Positions 34,056-44,700 of a stretch of 64,000 nucleotides of DNA are shown one piece after another. The stretch covers positions 30,252,131 to 30,316,130 of the forward strand of contig NC_034009.1 of the NCBI RefSeq assembly GCF_000346465.2. The letters run 5' to 3'. The notes beneath the pieces were generated by a model. The model was not told where the DNA came from. It was given only the letters and a program-made list of their open reading frames with translations, and ran no database searches. A program made the position numbers and the translations under genes. Origin of the DNA: Prunus persica. Taxonomy: Eukaryota; Streptophyta; Magnoliopsida; Rosales; Rosaceae. Position 1 is the first letter of the stretch; the number at the start of each line of letters is the position of its first letter.

Positions 34056-35159
34056 ATATGAGATTTCTGAAGCCGAGGCCACCATCTGCCTTTGGTAAGC
34101 ACAATTTGTCCCAAGAGAGCCAATGGATCGTCTTGTCATCATTTGAATTATTCCACCAAAAAGAAGCCATCGTCCTGTTTAAATCATCACAAAAGTACTT
34201 AGGTAATAGGAAACAGCCCATGTGCCACTACTTTTATTAAAATTTCCTTGCCAGCGCCAGTTAACAATCTCCCTTTCCATCTCTGCAATTTTTTCCAAAT
34301 CCTCTCTTTCAAATGATTAAAACTGGCGCCTCTCCCTCCTCCAAGTGACAAAGCAGCTAAAATGGTATTATCGGAGATGAGATGACCAAGGACAAACGCA
34401 CTCTGGTTAGGAGAAATGAGAGAGGGCATAATAGTCTTCAACCGGTTAGCAAGGACCTTTGCTGCAGTCTCATTCATTGTGCTAGTAACTCGAGTTTCAA
34501 CAGCTGCTAAGACTTCTCCATCATTGCCAGCATATGTGGATGGAAACAGATTATCGAAATAATCCAGAACAATCCCTTCAATGCCCCTGTCTGTATCACA
34601 CCAGTTTCCGTTACCATCCCTTAAACTTGAGATTTTATTTCTTTGCTTTCGCCCAGACGCTCTCTGATGAAAGAAAGTGTTACGATCTCCTTCCTTTAGC
34701 CAAGACACTCGTGATCGTTGTTTCCAGAATCAAGTTGATGCATTAAACCTGAATAAGTGGTAAGCGTGCTCTCATCACAATGCTCATTCCAAACTACCCC
34801 CAATTTATCATGTACTCGTTTTATCTCTCCTTTGGTTGCACAAAAAACTGAACGGAACCACTGTAACAACAAGACACGAGTGTGTTTTATTTTTTCAACA
34901 ACTTGGTGCATTAGTCTCCCCTCAACCGATGTATTCCATGCAGCAGCAATAATTCTCTCACAATCCTCATGTTGAGTCCACATGCTCTCAAACTAAAAAC
35001 TAGGACGTGACCTTTTGTGCGTAGTACTGTGGTGGCACAGGGAGAGCATAATGGGTAAATGATCGGACCGGCTGGGTTCCAGATGAAAAACTTTTGTATC
35101 TGGGAACATTGATCGCCATTCAGAATTAGCAAAAGCTGCGTCTAGACGCTCCCTTAAGG

Positions 35160-35684
35160 CTAAAAAGCTAAGCTAAACTCAATTTAACGTGAGAAGCTTT
35201 TAAAGGGTGATTAGACGAAAACACCACACTTAAGAACAGCTTTTATCAAGGGAATTAAAATTTTAAATCATTTTGCTATTTGATAATTTTCATTTGCATC
35301 AACGATATCAACAAGTGATGGCTATTCCTATTTGTAAGACATCAATCAAGGGATTTGAGAGACAAAACTCTCATGCAAAACTCAATCCAAAACATAGAAA
35401 TGAGACGGTTCTCTATGAAATTATAAATAGGAGATTTATTTCCATATGGTCTATAGGTATTTTCAGGTTTGCCGCATTTCAAGAGGAAGCAAAAATAGAT
35501 GGAACATTTCCCACGTTGCATACAACAGAAGAATGAACACAACGGATGGACATGCAATGATGTATTATTTAAATTTACATAATTTATTTTATATATAAAT
35601 CCATTATTCTTCACCAGAAATTTTTTTATGAAAAAAAAAAAAGCAATAGATGAAATGGCGATGCCACAGATTCAACGAGAACAT
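35160..35684. other. Intergenic between LINE and esterase-like gene 1
   Basis: AT-rich with no recognised domain; it includes the 3' untranslated end of the minus-strand gene. A short plus-strand frame (35273-35536) shows no family features. Confidence 0.55.
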
Positions 35685-38600
35685 CTATGTCAGGGCACAC
35701 CGGGAATCAAGCCAAGTGATAATATCATCAAGGACTGAAAAAATTCTGTCATCAGGTTCTCCTTCAAGAATGCAATGATAACCTTCCGGGTAGAGTTTAA
35801 GGGTTTTATCCTCGCTAGAGGCCTTCTCATAAAGATACTGACTCACTAGGGGATCAGTCACCTTATCTGCTGCTCCATGAAGAATTAGCAGTGGAGATGA
35901 AACCTGACATATCTCAAATTTGGTTAACCCATGGCATCAAATGAAAGGCATCGCTACATAACGTAGGAGCTAAAATACTCTGTCAGAAAATGACAAAAGA
36001 AGGGATGCACATCAGACACGAAAGGGAACTGACCTTCTCAACTTGCATCTCAATATCCTTGGTAGCATATAGAAGTTCCACTGCAGTCTTCAACCGCACG
36101 TGATCATTGTAGCATGTCACATTGTAAACAGCCTGATAAGGGATGAGCAAAGCTTTGAATACTAAAACTCAATCCTCTAAAAGCAGATAAAGAGAACTTG
36201 TAGTCTAGATATGATTTTCTCATTAGGAGAAATTTATCATTAGAAATGTGGGGAGTTCTAATTGAATGGCTAGGCAATAGATAGTTTTATCCTGTTTCAC
36301 TGGTAGAGAAACTTTACTATTGTACAATAGTCATCTCCATCAGATTTTCATACAAGTGCATTTACATTGGTAGAGGAAATGAAAGACAAACCATTTTCCT
36401 TTTTATCGGATCTCTGAAAGCCAGCTCAGCTAAATCTTTCTGTGGGATAAGCTTTGCTTTCGGCATAACTTTTGACATAAGAATTAATATCTTCTGAGCA
36501 GCTGCTGGAGGCGTTACATCCTCTGCAATCTTTCAGCAACTCAAGGTCAGAAAAAATTTCATGATGAAAATCTGCAACTTCTAAAGTGCATTTGTAGACA
36601 CAAAATTAGGTCTTGCAACTTCTGAAATCAACACAATAAGAAAATCTGCATACAAGAAATCAGCAGTATCTTCTGTAAGTTGTTTCTTTTTCTGTTGTTC
36701 AGACTATTTAACATATGTCTGTTTACGAGTGTATACGAATGTTGTATTCAGGGTCATGTTGAAATAATGGCAGCTTTCTTCTAACAATTTTGATATCTTT
36801 CATCTTTTCCTGTTAAGTTGTTTGTGTAAGACGGTAAAACTTCCTTTAAACGAAGCATGAGTCATGTGGAAAGAATAAGAAAGAGAAGGTAGACATCAAA
36901 AGATGCAGAAACTTATATTCCAATACACACAGATAGGGGCACTGTGAGCTCATTCCTCCTCCCAAGACTGATTGATTCAAGTAGAATTTTACACACTACT
37001 TGAGGGTCCTAACTTGGTAGCCACAGTAGAGGCCTCCCCAGAAATGTCCTCTAGTTATTGTCTTCCAAGAACTAATATGGAGGTCTTTGATTCCTGAAGA
37101 CTGTAATCCCCAGCCTCCAAATCGGCAGGTGCCAGTTGTGCAAATTCCTGATGACGCCTCTAGTAAATGCTATCATTTTTAGTTGATGAACCATCAGTAG
37201 GATACACTCCAAACATTCAGGACCTATTTCTATCTTTCCTGCCCACTCACTTTCCCTGAATTCTCAACACACAATAAAAATGCAAACAAGGAAACTTCCT
37301 ACGAAGCAAGCAATGACCCAACGGTGGCACAAGATACTATTAAAAATTAAAAAAAATTTAAGATTCTTTAGGTAACTAAATCAATATGAATTCTGCAAAC
37401 TCAGGTAATGACTAATATGAATTCTGGAAGCTCTTTGTTAAAGTATTCATCAGAAGAAAAACATAGAGACTGAAAAGTTTGTTTTCTACATGGTAAGCTT
37501 TAAATTTAATCGAAGTGCATGAGATTACAGAACTTCATATTAATAGGAAACTGAAGTTGAAATGAATGAATCTTAAATTTGGTTCCACTAATGTGCATAT
37601 TGGAGCAACGTGGGCTTACTTTACACATTGGGGCCACGAGAACAACTCCATCCCATGCATATGGTTCCTTTAAGTGAACTTTGAGAGTAACGGCTCCACC
37701 CATGGACTGCCCCAATATAAAGTGGGGCAACCCTTTCAACTCTGGTCTTCCTGTCAATCATAATTTTGAAATAATAGTTTGATTAGTGTAAAGTTTGCAA
37801 TATCAGATGATAGAGATGCTAAGACTAAGCTAGGATCAGTGTCATACCTTTAATCTTTGTGTACTGTTCAATCACATCATCAGCTAATTGATCAAAGCTT
37901 GGAATGTAACCATGCAATCCTTCAGAAAGACCAAAACCTGGATAGTCCATGGCATATACAGCGTACCCAGATGCAGCAATTCGCCTGGCTATACCTGAAA
38001 ATCCAAACCCGACGGATATCAAGTGAACTAAACCTTCCAAAATCAGGAACATAGAAAAAAATTTCACACTGATTACACAATACTTAATGGAATGGCATAA
38101 TGACAAACCTTCAAAGAAGAAAACGCAAGTGTCACCATACCCATGACAAAAAAACAAAACACCTTTAATTGGAACACCTTGTTTTGGCATCCAGCTTTTA
38201 CAGAAAATTTGCAACCCCCTCGAATTTCTTTCGTACCACTACAAACCCAATAACAGTAGCAATCCATACTTGCATTTTGTCAGCAAACAAATGGAGCATT
38301 TGCAAAATTAAATACAATGTAGATAGCTTCTACTTTCCAAACAATTTCAGGTAAACAAAATTAACTCTTACCTCCTCTGTTCTGATCCCAGTAGGAGCCA
38401 ACTACCGGCCAATCCATTCCAAATAAGAAGAACAAATAAAAGCATTAATTACTGTTACTTAGTTTCAACGAATCGAAGGCTGGTAAAGTAAAGGTTAAGA
38501 TGATGATCACAATTAAAAGAAACCAACCTTAAACAAGCAATGATCAAGCTGTTGCTGGACCTCAACGAAAGCGGATCGAACCTGCCTGCGAGTATAAGCA

Positions 38601-38806
38601 AAGTCGAGGTTCTGGTTAGCGATCGAGTTCAGCTCCTCACTTACACCTTCAATGGGTGGCCTTTTCTTGGCGGTAACCATTAGGCGAGTTCCTCTGGGGA
38701 CTAAAAATGTGGGCTTTGGATGAAGATGGTTGATTGGGTTTTGGAATTGAGGAGGAAACAAAGGAAGCTTAAGAGGTTGGTATCTCAGAGCACGGGAAAG
38801 GTCCAT
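35685..38806 (-). CDS. Plastid-type alpha/beta hydrolase, MAGL / caffeoylshikimate esterase-like (copy 1)
   Basis: Eight exons: 38806-38528, 38401-38372, 38238-38109, 37994-37848, 37750-37620, 36529-36392, 36132-36034 and 35903-35685, all GT-AG, 390 residues. The start MDLSRALRY is chosen over an upstream in-frame ATG (38833) because it aligns with the start of copy 2. Residues 1-60 look like a transit peptide. The serine-hydrolase fold has FCHGYGDT, the nucleophile elbow GQSMGG (Ser211), AADKVTDP (Asp331) and GYHCIL (His361). Relatives hydrolyse monoacylglycerols, and one member acts on caffeoyl shikimate in lignin synthesis; the substrate here cannot be told. Exon 2 is a 30-bp microexon. 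Intron 5 is 1090 bp against 198 bp in copy 2. Copy 2 lies 760 bp away in the same orientation. Confidence 0.92.
36530..37619 (-). other. Enlarged intron 5 of copy 1
   Basis: The matching intron of copy 2 is only 198 bp, so about 0.9 kb was gained here or lost there. No LTR, long inverted repeat or coding piece was recognised. A GC-richer block around 36930-37250 differs from its surroundings and may be inserted sequence. Confidence 0.6.
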
Positions 38807-39565
38807 TAGAGAGGTCAGTGAGGAAAACGTCAAACACAGACAGGGAGCTCTCCAGTAAGCCTTTGAAACGAGCCGAAGTGCACGACTTCGATTTTATTTC
38901 TACTTTTGTTTTGTCCATCCAAAGTGCACGTCACTTTTCCTAGAAGATGCACATGGAGCATGCGCTTAAATATTTTTCTTTTGGTCGGAGTGGAGAGATC
39001 CCTCCTAGTTCTGGTTTTTTTTATTTTTTTTTAATGCTTATATATAGGAAATTTAATTATATAGATACTTTATAAGGATACGACAGCTATTCAACTGTAC
39101 CCTTTTGAACTAGTGTTTTTCTTTTGTTGGGGAAGAACAAAAAAACTGAAAAGGGTTATGTAATATTACAAATTATGGTACGAGATTTCTTGGAAAGTTT
39201 ATAAGTCGACAATAAATGGAACCAGCTAATCTATGGCCTACCTACAAGTTCAACTTTTGTAGTTACATGTAAAAGGGGAGAAAAACTTTGTTTCAATCGG
39301 GATAATACTGTTTTGCTATTTTCGACCAATAATGTTATGTCACGTGGAAGTGTTATCATGCATGTCATAGCGTCATTCGTTGGGTATAAAAAAATAATGA
39401 TATCTCCATTTCATAGAAGTCTTTCTCATAAAGAGGACATGAGAATTTGGATATGTCCCTTTAACTCATCAAATTATGGCGTTTACCACTATCAATTCAA
39501 GCACTGGCATCTTATCAAAATCTTAAAAGGAAAATGTGAAAGGATGCTGTAAATGATTGTAAATT
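38807..39565. other. Spacer between the two tandem hydrolase genes
   Basis: Promoter and leader of copy 1 on the minus strand, then the 3' flank of copy 2. A small plus-strand frame (39313-39552) has no family features. No element was recognised. Confidence 0.55.
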
Positions 39566-41650
39566 TTAATTGGGGGAGCACCGAAAATCAAGCCATGTTA
39601 CAATGTCATCTAGGACAGTAAAAATTCTGTCATCAGGTTCCCCTTGAAGAATGCAGTGATAACCATCTTGATAGAGCTTCAAAGTTTTATCCTTGCTAGA
39701 GGCCTTCTCATAAAGTAACTGGCTCACTAAAGGATCGGTCACCTTATCTGCCGCTCCATGAAGAATTAGCAATGGCCCTGAAACCTGCAAAATCTCCAGA
39801 AACTAGTTAAGTCATGCTGCTGGTAATTTTGAAAGGGCATGACAGAATAGCACAAAGGGCAACCGACCTTATCCAACTGTGTTTCTATATCACTTGTGGC
39901 CTTCAGCAGTTCCACAGCTGTTCTTGATCGCATGTGGTCTTTGTAAGAAATCACATTGTAACCAGCCTAAAGAGAGAAAATTAACATCACAATTTAACTA
40001 TTGTTTCAGCTTCAGTTGATCAACCAACTAAATGGAGAAGTGCAGAAAGGGCTAACCGTTTTTCTCTTTCTCGGATCTCTGTAGCTTAGGCCAGCCATGT
40101 CTTTCTGGGGAAAGAGTTTTGCCTGAGGCAAAACTTCAGACATGAGTGCTAATAGCTTCAGAACTATTGCTGGAGGCATCACGTCCTCTGCAATCTTGGC
40201 AACTCAAAGTCAACAGACAAATATTCAGTTGGTGATCCAAGAATGAGAAGTCCGAATGTAACTAAATCAGCCAAGGAAACCAACATTATCACTAGTTTGC
40301 GCAGCAATGGAGATGGAGAGGAACATGTAAACACGGAAACACAATTTGCTAGTGAAAACTAAACAAAAAACAAAGAAAGAGAAGGAGCTTACTTTACACA
40401 TTGGAGCTACAAGGATTACTCCATCCCATTTAGACGGTTCTTTTAGATGAATCTTGAGAGTGACAGCTCCGCCCATGGACTCTCCCATTATAAAGAAGGG
40501 CAAACCTTTCACTTCGGGTCTTCCTGAATTGTAATACAAAGCAATTAGCAATTAGCAATTAGCAAGCCTGTCTTGTAAGAGTTGCAACTTGCAATACAAA
40601 GTGATCACAGCAAAATACCATGAAGAATAACATTGAGTCTAGGCAATTTCACACCTTTGATATTAGTAAATTGTTCATTAACATCGTCAACCAATTCATC
40701 AAAGTTTGGGATGTAACCATGCAATCCTTCAGAAAGACCAAAACCTGGATAGTCCACAGCATATACAGCGTACCCAGATGCAGCAATTCGCTTAGCAATA
40801 CCTGAAAATCCAAATTCGAACCGCACCATGTGTAAAACTTCCAAGTTTTGGCCTTAGATTGGCATAAACTTTTAGTTGGATTAATTATAATACAGGGAAG
40901 TAGCTGCTCAAATTTACAAACAAATTAATAAACAAATAAGTAAAGGGAAAGACAGAGCAACCAACCTTCAAAGAAGAATGTGCAAGTGCTACCGTACCCA
41001 TGGCAAAAACATAAAGCACCTTTGATTTGAACATCTAGTTTTGGCAACCAGCTTTTGCAGAAAATTTGCATGCCCTTTGAGTTCCTTCCATACCACTACG
41101 AACAATGGCCACAACAAGTTCTAAAATGATCATCAATTAAATCTGGGGAATTAAGAATTAAAGAAGTCAATTTGTTTCTTACCTCCTCTGTTCTGATGCC
41201 AGCATGATCCATCTAAAATTTTCAAGAGGGAGAAAGCAAACGCATTATGAGTTCCTAATATTTTGAAATTGAAACTTGAATTCCATTCAACTGTTACAAA
41301 TGTTTGAGCAGCAAGCTAGCAGCCTATCACGACCATAGTCAAATTGAACGAACCTTGAACAAGCAATGATCAAGCTGTTGATGCACGTCAACGAATGCAG
41401 ACCGAACTCGTCTCCGAGCAGGTGCATGGTCTAGATTCTGCGAAGCCATGACGCTCATCTCCTCGCTTAAGCCTTCTATTGGCGACGGTCTCTTAGCCGT
41501 GACACTGAACTGAGTTCTTCTTGGGTCCAATTTTGGTTGATGAAAAATGGGTACGTGCTGTTTTTGTGCATACTTGATCGGAGAGAAGGATTTCCGGTCA
41601 AACAGAGAAGGCTCCGTTGGTCGGAAACTCAGAGTAAGCGAAAGGTTCAT
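39566..41650 (-). CDS. Plastid-type alpha/beta hydrolase, MAGL / caffeoylshikimate esterase-like (copy 2)
   Basis: Eight exons: 41650-41354, 41212-41183, 41095-40966, 40801-40655, 40523-40393, 40194-40057, 39966-39868 and 39784-39566, giving 396 residues. Exons 2-8 have exactly the lengths of copy 1 (30, 130, 147, 131, 138, 99, 219), proving tandem duplication. The start MNLSLTLSFRP replaces an upstream in-frame ATG (41689) by alignment with copy 1. Triad: GESMGG (Ser217), AADKVTDP (Asp337), GYHCIL (His367). The elbow residue is Glu here but Gln in copy 1. The N-terminus (Ser/Arg/Lys-rich, few acids) suggests plastid targeting. Exon 6 has diverged most (AIVLKLLALMSEVLPQ), in the cap region that shapes substrate choice, so the copies may differ in substrate. 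Confidence 0.93.
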
Positions 41651-41895
41651 GGCTGTAATTATGGAATAGTTAATGGGAAGTGGATGCAAGTTTGACGGTC
41701 ATAGCTCTGGTTTTAGTCAAACAGAGTGGACCACGTGCGCTGCACTATAATTTATTGTCTGGAAATTAGAAATTATTTTTTTTTGGGTGTAAAATTAAAG
41801 TATAATTTGATATTGCCTTATTGAAGTTTTCAGAAACAGTTGGTTCTCCCGCTCAAACATAACCTTGTGATAAAAAAAACAAAATAGCGAAGATT
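41651..41895. promoter_or_regulatory. Short bidirectional intergenic region
   Basis: Only about 245 bp separate the start of hydrolase copy 2 (minus) and the PPR gene (plus). Both promoters must share this interval or reach into the neighbour. A CACGTG E/G-box core lies at about 41732 (GACCACGTGCGC). Confidence 0.55.
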
Positions 41896-43695
41896 TTGCA
41901 TGAATTGGCCCAAAAGCCCCCTCACAGACTTCTCGAAGAGAAGTTCATCTCACTCTTGCAATCATGTAAGGCCACAAAGCAACTTCGCCAAACACAGACC
42001 CAGATAATCACCCACGGCTTCTCGCACAACCACTATATCGCCCCAAAACTAATTACAGCATGCGCTGAACTGAAGCAAATGGCGTATGCCCACAAAGTGT
42101 TCGATGGAATTCCGGACCCGAACTTTGCTTTATGGAATGCAATGTTCAGAGGGTATGCTAAGAATCAGAGTCATAGAGAAGTTATACTATTGTTTGGAAG
42201 GATGAAGAGCATGGATATAATGCCCAATTGCTTCACGTTTCCTGTTGTGATTAAATCTTGTGGGAGACTGAAAAGGTTGGTAGAAGGTGAAGAGGTGCAT
42301 TGTGTAGTGATAAAAGGTGGTTTTAGAGCAAACCCATATGTGGGAACGACGCTGATTGAAATGTATGCGGCTGGGGGAGTGATTGGAGCTGCTTACAAGG
42401 TGTTCGGTGAGATGTTCGAGAGGAATGTGGTTGCTTGGACTTCCATGATTAATGGTTACATCTTGTGTGGTGATATGGTTTCTGCACAGCGCCTTTTTCA
42501 TTTGGCTCCCGAACGTGATATTGTGTTGTGGAACACCATGGTTTCAGGTTATATTGAGCTGAGGGATATGGTGGCAGCTAGAAAACTCTTTGATGACATG
42601 CCAAGACGAGATGTGATGGGTTGGAATACCGTTTTGAATGGTTATGCAAGTAATGGGGAGATTGATGCTTGTGAGAAGTTGTTTGAAGAGATGTCTGAGA
42701 GGAATGTTTTCTCTTGGAATGGATTAATTGGAGGATATGCACGTAATGGACGTTTCTTTCAAGTTCTGGGATCTTTCAAGCGGATGCTAAGCGAGAGTGA
42801 TGTGCTTCCTAATGATGCCACCTTAGTGACTGTGTTGTCGGCGTGTGCAAGATTAGGAGCTCTTGATTTGGGTAAGTGGGTACATGTATATGCAGAGAGC
42901 ATTGGGTACAAGAGAAATGTTTTCGTTGGGAATGCTTTGATTGACATGTATGCAAAATGTGGGATCATTGATAATGCACTTGACGTGTTCAAGAGCATGG
43001 ATAACAAGGATTTAATTACCTGGAACACTATAATTTGTGGCTTGGCAATGCACGGTCGTGGGGCGGATGCCTTAAATTTGTTTCGCCAGATGAAGAATTA
43101 TGGAGAAAACCCAGATGGGATCACCTTCATAGGCATTTTGTGCTCTTGTACACATCTTGGATTGGTCGAAGATGGCCTTTTGTATTTCCAATCAATGGTT
43201 GATGACTACTCAATTGTGCCACAGATTGAGCATTATGGTTGTATGGTGGATCTGCTGGGACGCTCGGGTCTTTTGGACCAGGCCATGAACTTTGTGAGGA
43301 AGATGCCAATGGAACCAGATGCTGTTATTTGGGCTGCCTTACTAGGGGCATGTCGGATTTACAAAAACATTGAGTTTGCAGAGCTGGCTCTTGAACGTCT
43401 CATTGAACTTGAACCGAAAAACCCTGCAAACTATGTCATGCTCTCAAATATTTATGGCGATCTTGGGAGATGGAGAGATGTGGCGAGATTAAAAGTTGCA
43501 ATGAGGGATACTGGGTATAAAAAAGTCCCAGGTGTTAGCTTTATTGAGGCCAATGATGGTGTGGTTGAGTTCTATTCCTTAGATGAGAGGCATCCTGAGA
43601 CTGAGGAAATATATGGAGCCTTGAGGGGATTGACGAAACTGCTAAAATCATCTGGATATGTACCAGACTTTCTGGATCTTGGGCACGGAGCCTAG
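41896..43695 (+). CDS. Pentatricopeptide repeat protein, PLS class with E domain
   Basis: An intronless frame of about 599 codons ending TAG at 43695. It shows a run of PPR motifs (NVVAWTSMINGYI, DIVLWNTMVSGYI, DVMGWNTVLNGYA, NVFSWNGLIGGYA, NVFVGNALIDMYAKCG, DLITWNTIICGLAMHG) in P-L-S order, then an E/E+ region (VPGVSFIEANDGVVEF, HPETEEIYGAL, GYVPD) without a DYW domain. Such proteins enter mitochondria or plastids and bind RNA, often for C-to-U editing with a partner deaminase. The first in-frame codon after an upstream stop (41860) is TTG. The nearby ATG (41900) is one base out of frame, and the first in-frame ATG (42079) lies within the first repeats. The real start is therefore unsettled: a one-base error or frameshift, or an unseen upstream exon. 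Confidence 0.85.
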   Translation: MHELAQKPPHRLLEEKFISLLQSCKATKQLRQTQTQIITHGFSHNHYIAPKLITACAELKQMAYAHKVFDGIPDPNFALWNAMFRGYAKNQSHREVILLFGRMKSMDIMPNCFTFPVVIKSCGRLKRLVEGEEVHCVVIKGGFRANPYVGTTLIEMYAAGGVIGAAYKVFGEMFERNVVAWTSMINGYILCGDMVSAQRLFHLAPERDIVLWNTMVSGYIELRDMVAARKLFDDMPRRDVMGWNTVLNGYASNGEIDACEKLFEEMSERNVFSWNGLIGGYARNGRFFQVLGSFKRMLSESDVLPNDATLVTVLSACARLGALDLGKWVHVYAESIGYKRNVFVGNALIDMYAKCGIIDNALDVFKSMDNKDLITWNTIICGLAMHGRGADALNLFRQMKNYGENPDGITFIGILCSCTHLGLVEDGLLYFQSMVDDYSIVPQIEHYGCMVDLLGRSGLLDQAMNFVRKMPMEPDAVIWAALLGACRIYKNIEFAELALERLIELEPKNPANYVMLSNIYGDLGRWRDVARLKVAMRDTGYKKVPGVSFIEANDGVVEFYSLDERHPETEEIYGALRGLTKLLKSSGYVPDFLDLGHGA

Positions 43696-44341
43696 GGTTC
43701 AAAACCAGGATAAGGGAAACATTAATTTGTTTCTGTAGATTTTGCAACCCTGTAACTTGTAACATATGGTCAGGTTATATCATTGTTGAAGGAAACTGAG
43801 GTATTATCTCTTTAATCAGGAAAAGAAAAGGAAAGGTGGAAGCACTACTCATTTATATATATATATATATATGCTTCAATGTTTTTGGATTATAAGAATT
43901 TAAATGAAGTTTGCTACTTAGAATGTCACCATGTATTACATTAACAGTAGAGAAGCTGCTGCTGCTCATCCGCCACTTTTCTCTGCAATGCTCTTTGATC
44001 TAGTGTGGTTTCCTAGCTGACAGCTATCCAAGTCTTGTAGACGGGCTAAAGGCCCAAAGGGGTCAGCCTGCTAGTTGGGCTTGGACTGCACAGTTGGGCC
44101 TGTGGCATCATATTGGGCTGTATCCACCGATCAGGAAAAGGCCCAATTAACCCTTCGACCGCGGACCTTTTGGTCATTTGTCTTTTGCATCTATCACTAT
44201 CTCACTGTCACATATTGTTAGCCACCCTACCCACATACCATTTTCACCGCTAACAAAAATTAATGGCTACTTGGACTTTTTTTGGGTATAGTTATATTTT
44301 TATGTAATTTTATAAGTGGATAAATTTATGAATAAACAATT
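43696..44341. other. PPR 3' flank and intergenic
   Basis: Holds a TA tract (43854-43872) and, at 44040-44160, several GGCCCA/TGGGC elements that look like TCP-binding site II boxes. No gene downstream accounts for them. Confidence 0.5.
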
Positions 44342-44694
44342 GAGAGATTCACTATTATATCCAATATAGGAGCTCAAATTATAAAAATATCATGTATGAA
44401 ATGGACTTTAGAAACACACCCAAAGTCCATTTACAACATAACAAATAGGCTTTTAACTTCTTATAAATTACAAAACTACCATTGATTTCTTAAAACAAGC
44501 TCAACCTTAAAAGCTCATTAAAAAAAACCTAAAACACTCAATAGGGCATTAAAGTAATTTAATAATCAAAATTAAATTAAATAGAGCTAGATGTTATTTT
44601 TTGAGTTTTTTTTTTTTTGGTTTGTTTATAGAAATTAAATTATGTAGGGTTTATTTATATTTTTTGTGCTAAGAATGGGTATATGACTAAATAT
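44342..44694 (-). repeat. Dispersed repeat, copy 1
   Basis: About 350 bp that match 49039-49384 in reverse complement, for example CACTCAATAGGGCATTAAAG here against CTTTGATGTCCTATTGAGTG there. No terminal inverted repeats, coding sequence or target duplication was found, so the element type is unknown. Confidence 0.8.
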
Positions 44695-44700
44695 CTCTAA

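Larger units (their letters stand above)
31846..35155 (-). pseudogene. LINE retrotransposon, 5' and middle part, broken
   Basis: Minus strand. From its 5' side (35155) it shows the end of the endonuclease (RERLDAAFANSEWRSMFP, SRSDHLPI with the catalytic SDH), the linker ([32 protein letters not shown]), RT fragments ([18 protein letters not shown]) and the post-RT region (FWWNNSNDDKTIHWLSWD, DGGLGFRN). The zinc module follows (FTVKSAYHVARR, about 32100), then the Copia insertion. Stops and frameshifts abound and much of the RT core is missing. The endonuclease N-terminus is absent, as in 5'-truncated LINEs. The MITE at 32566-34055 interrupts it. Confidence 0.85.
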
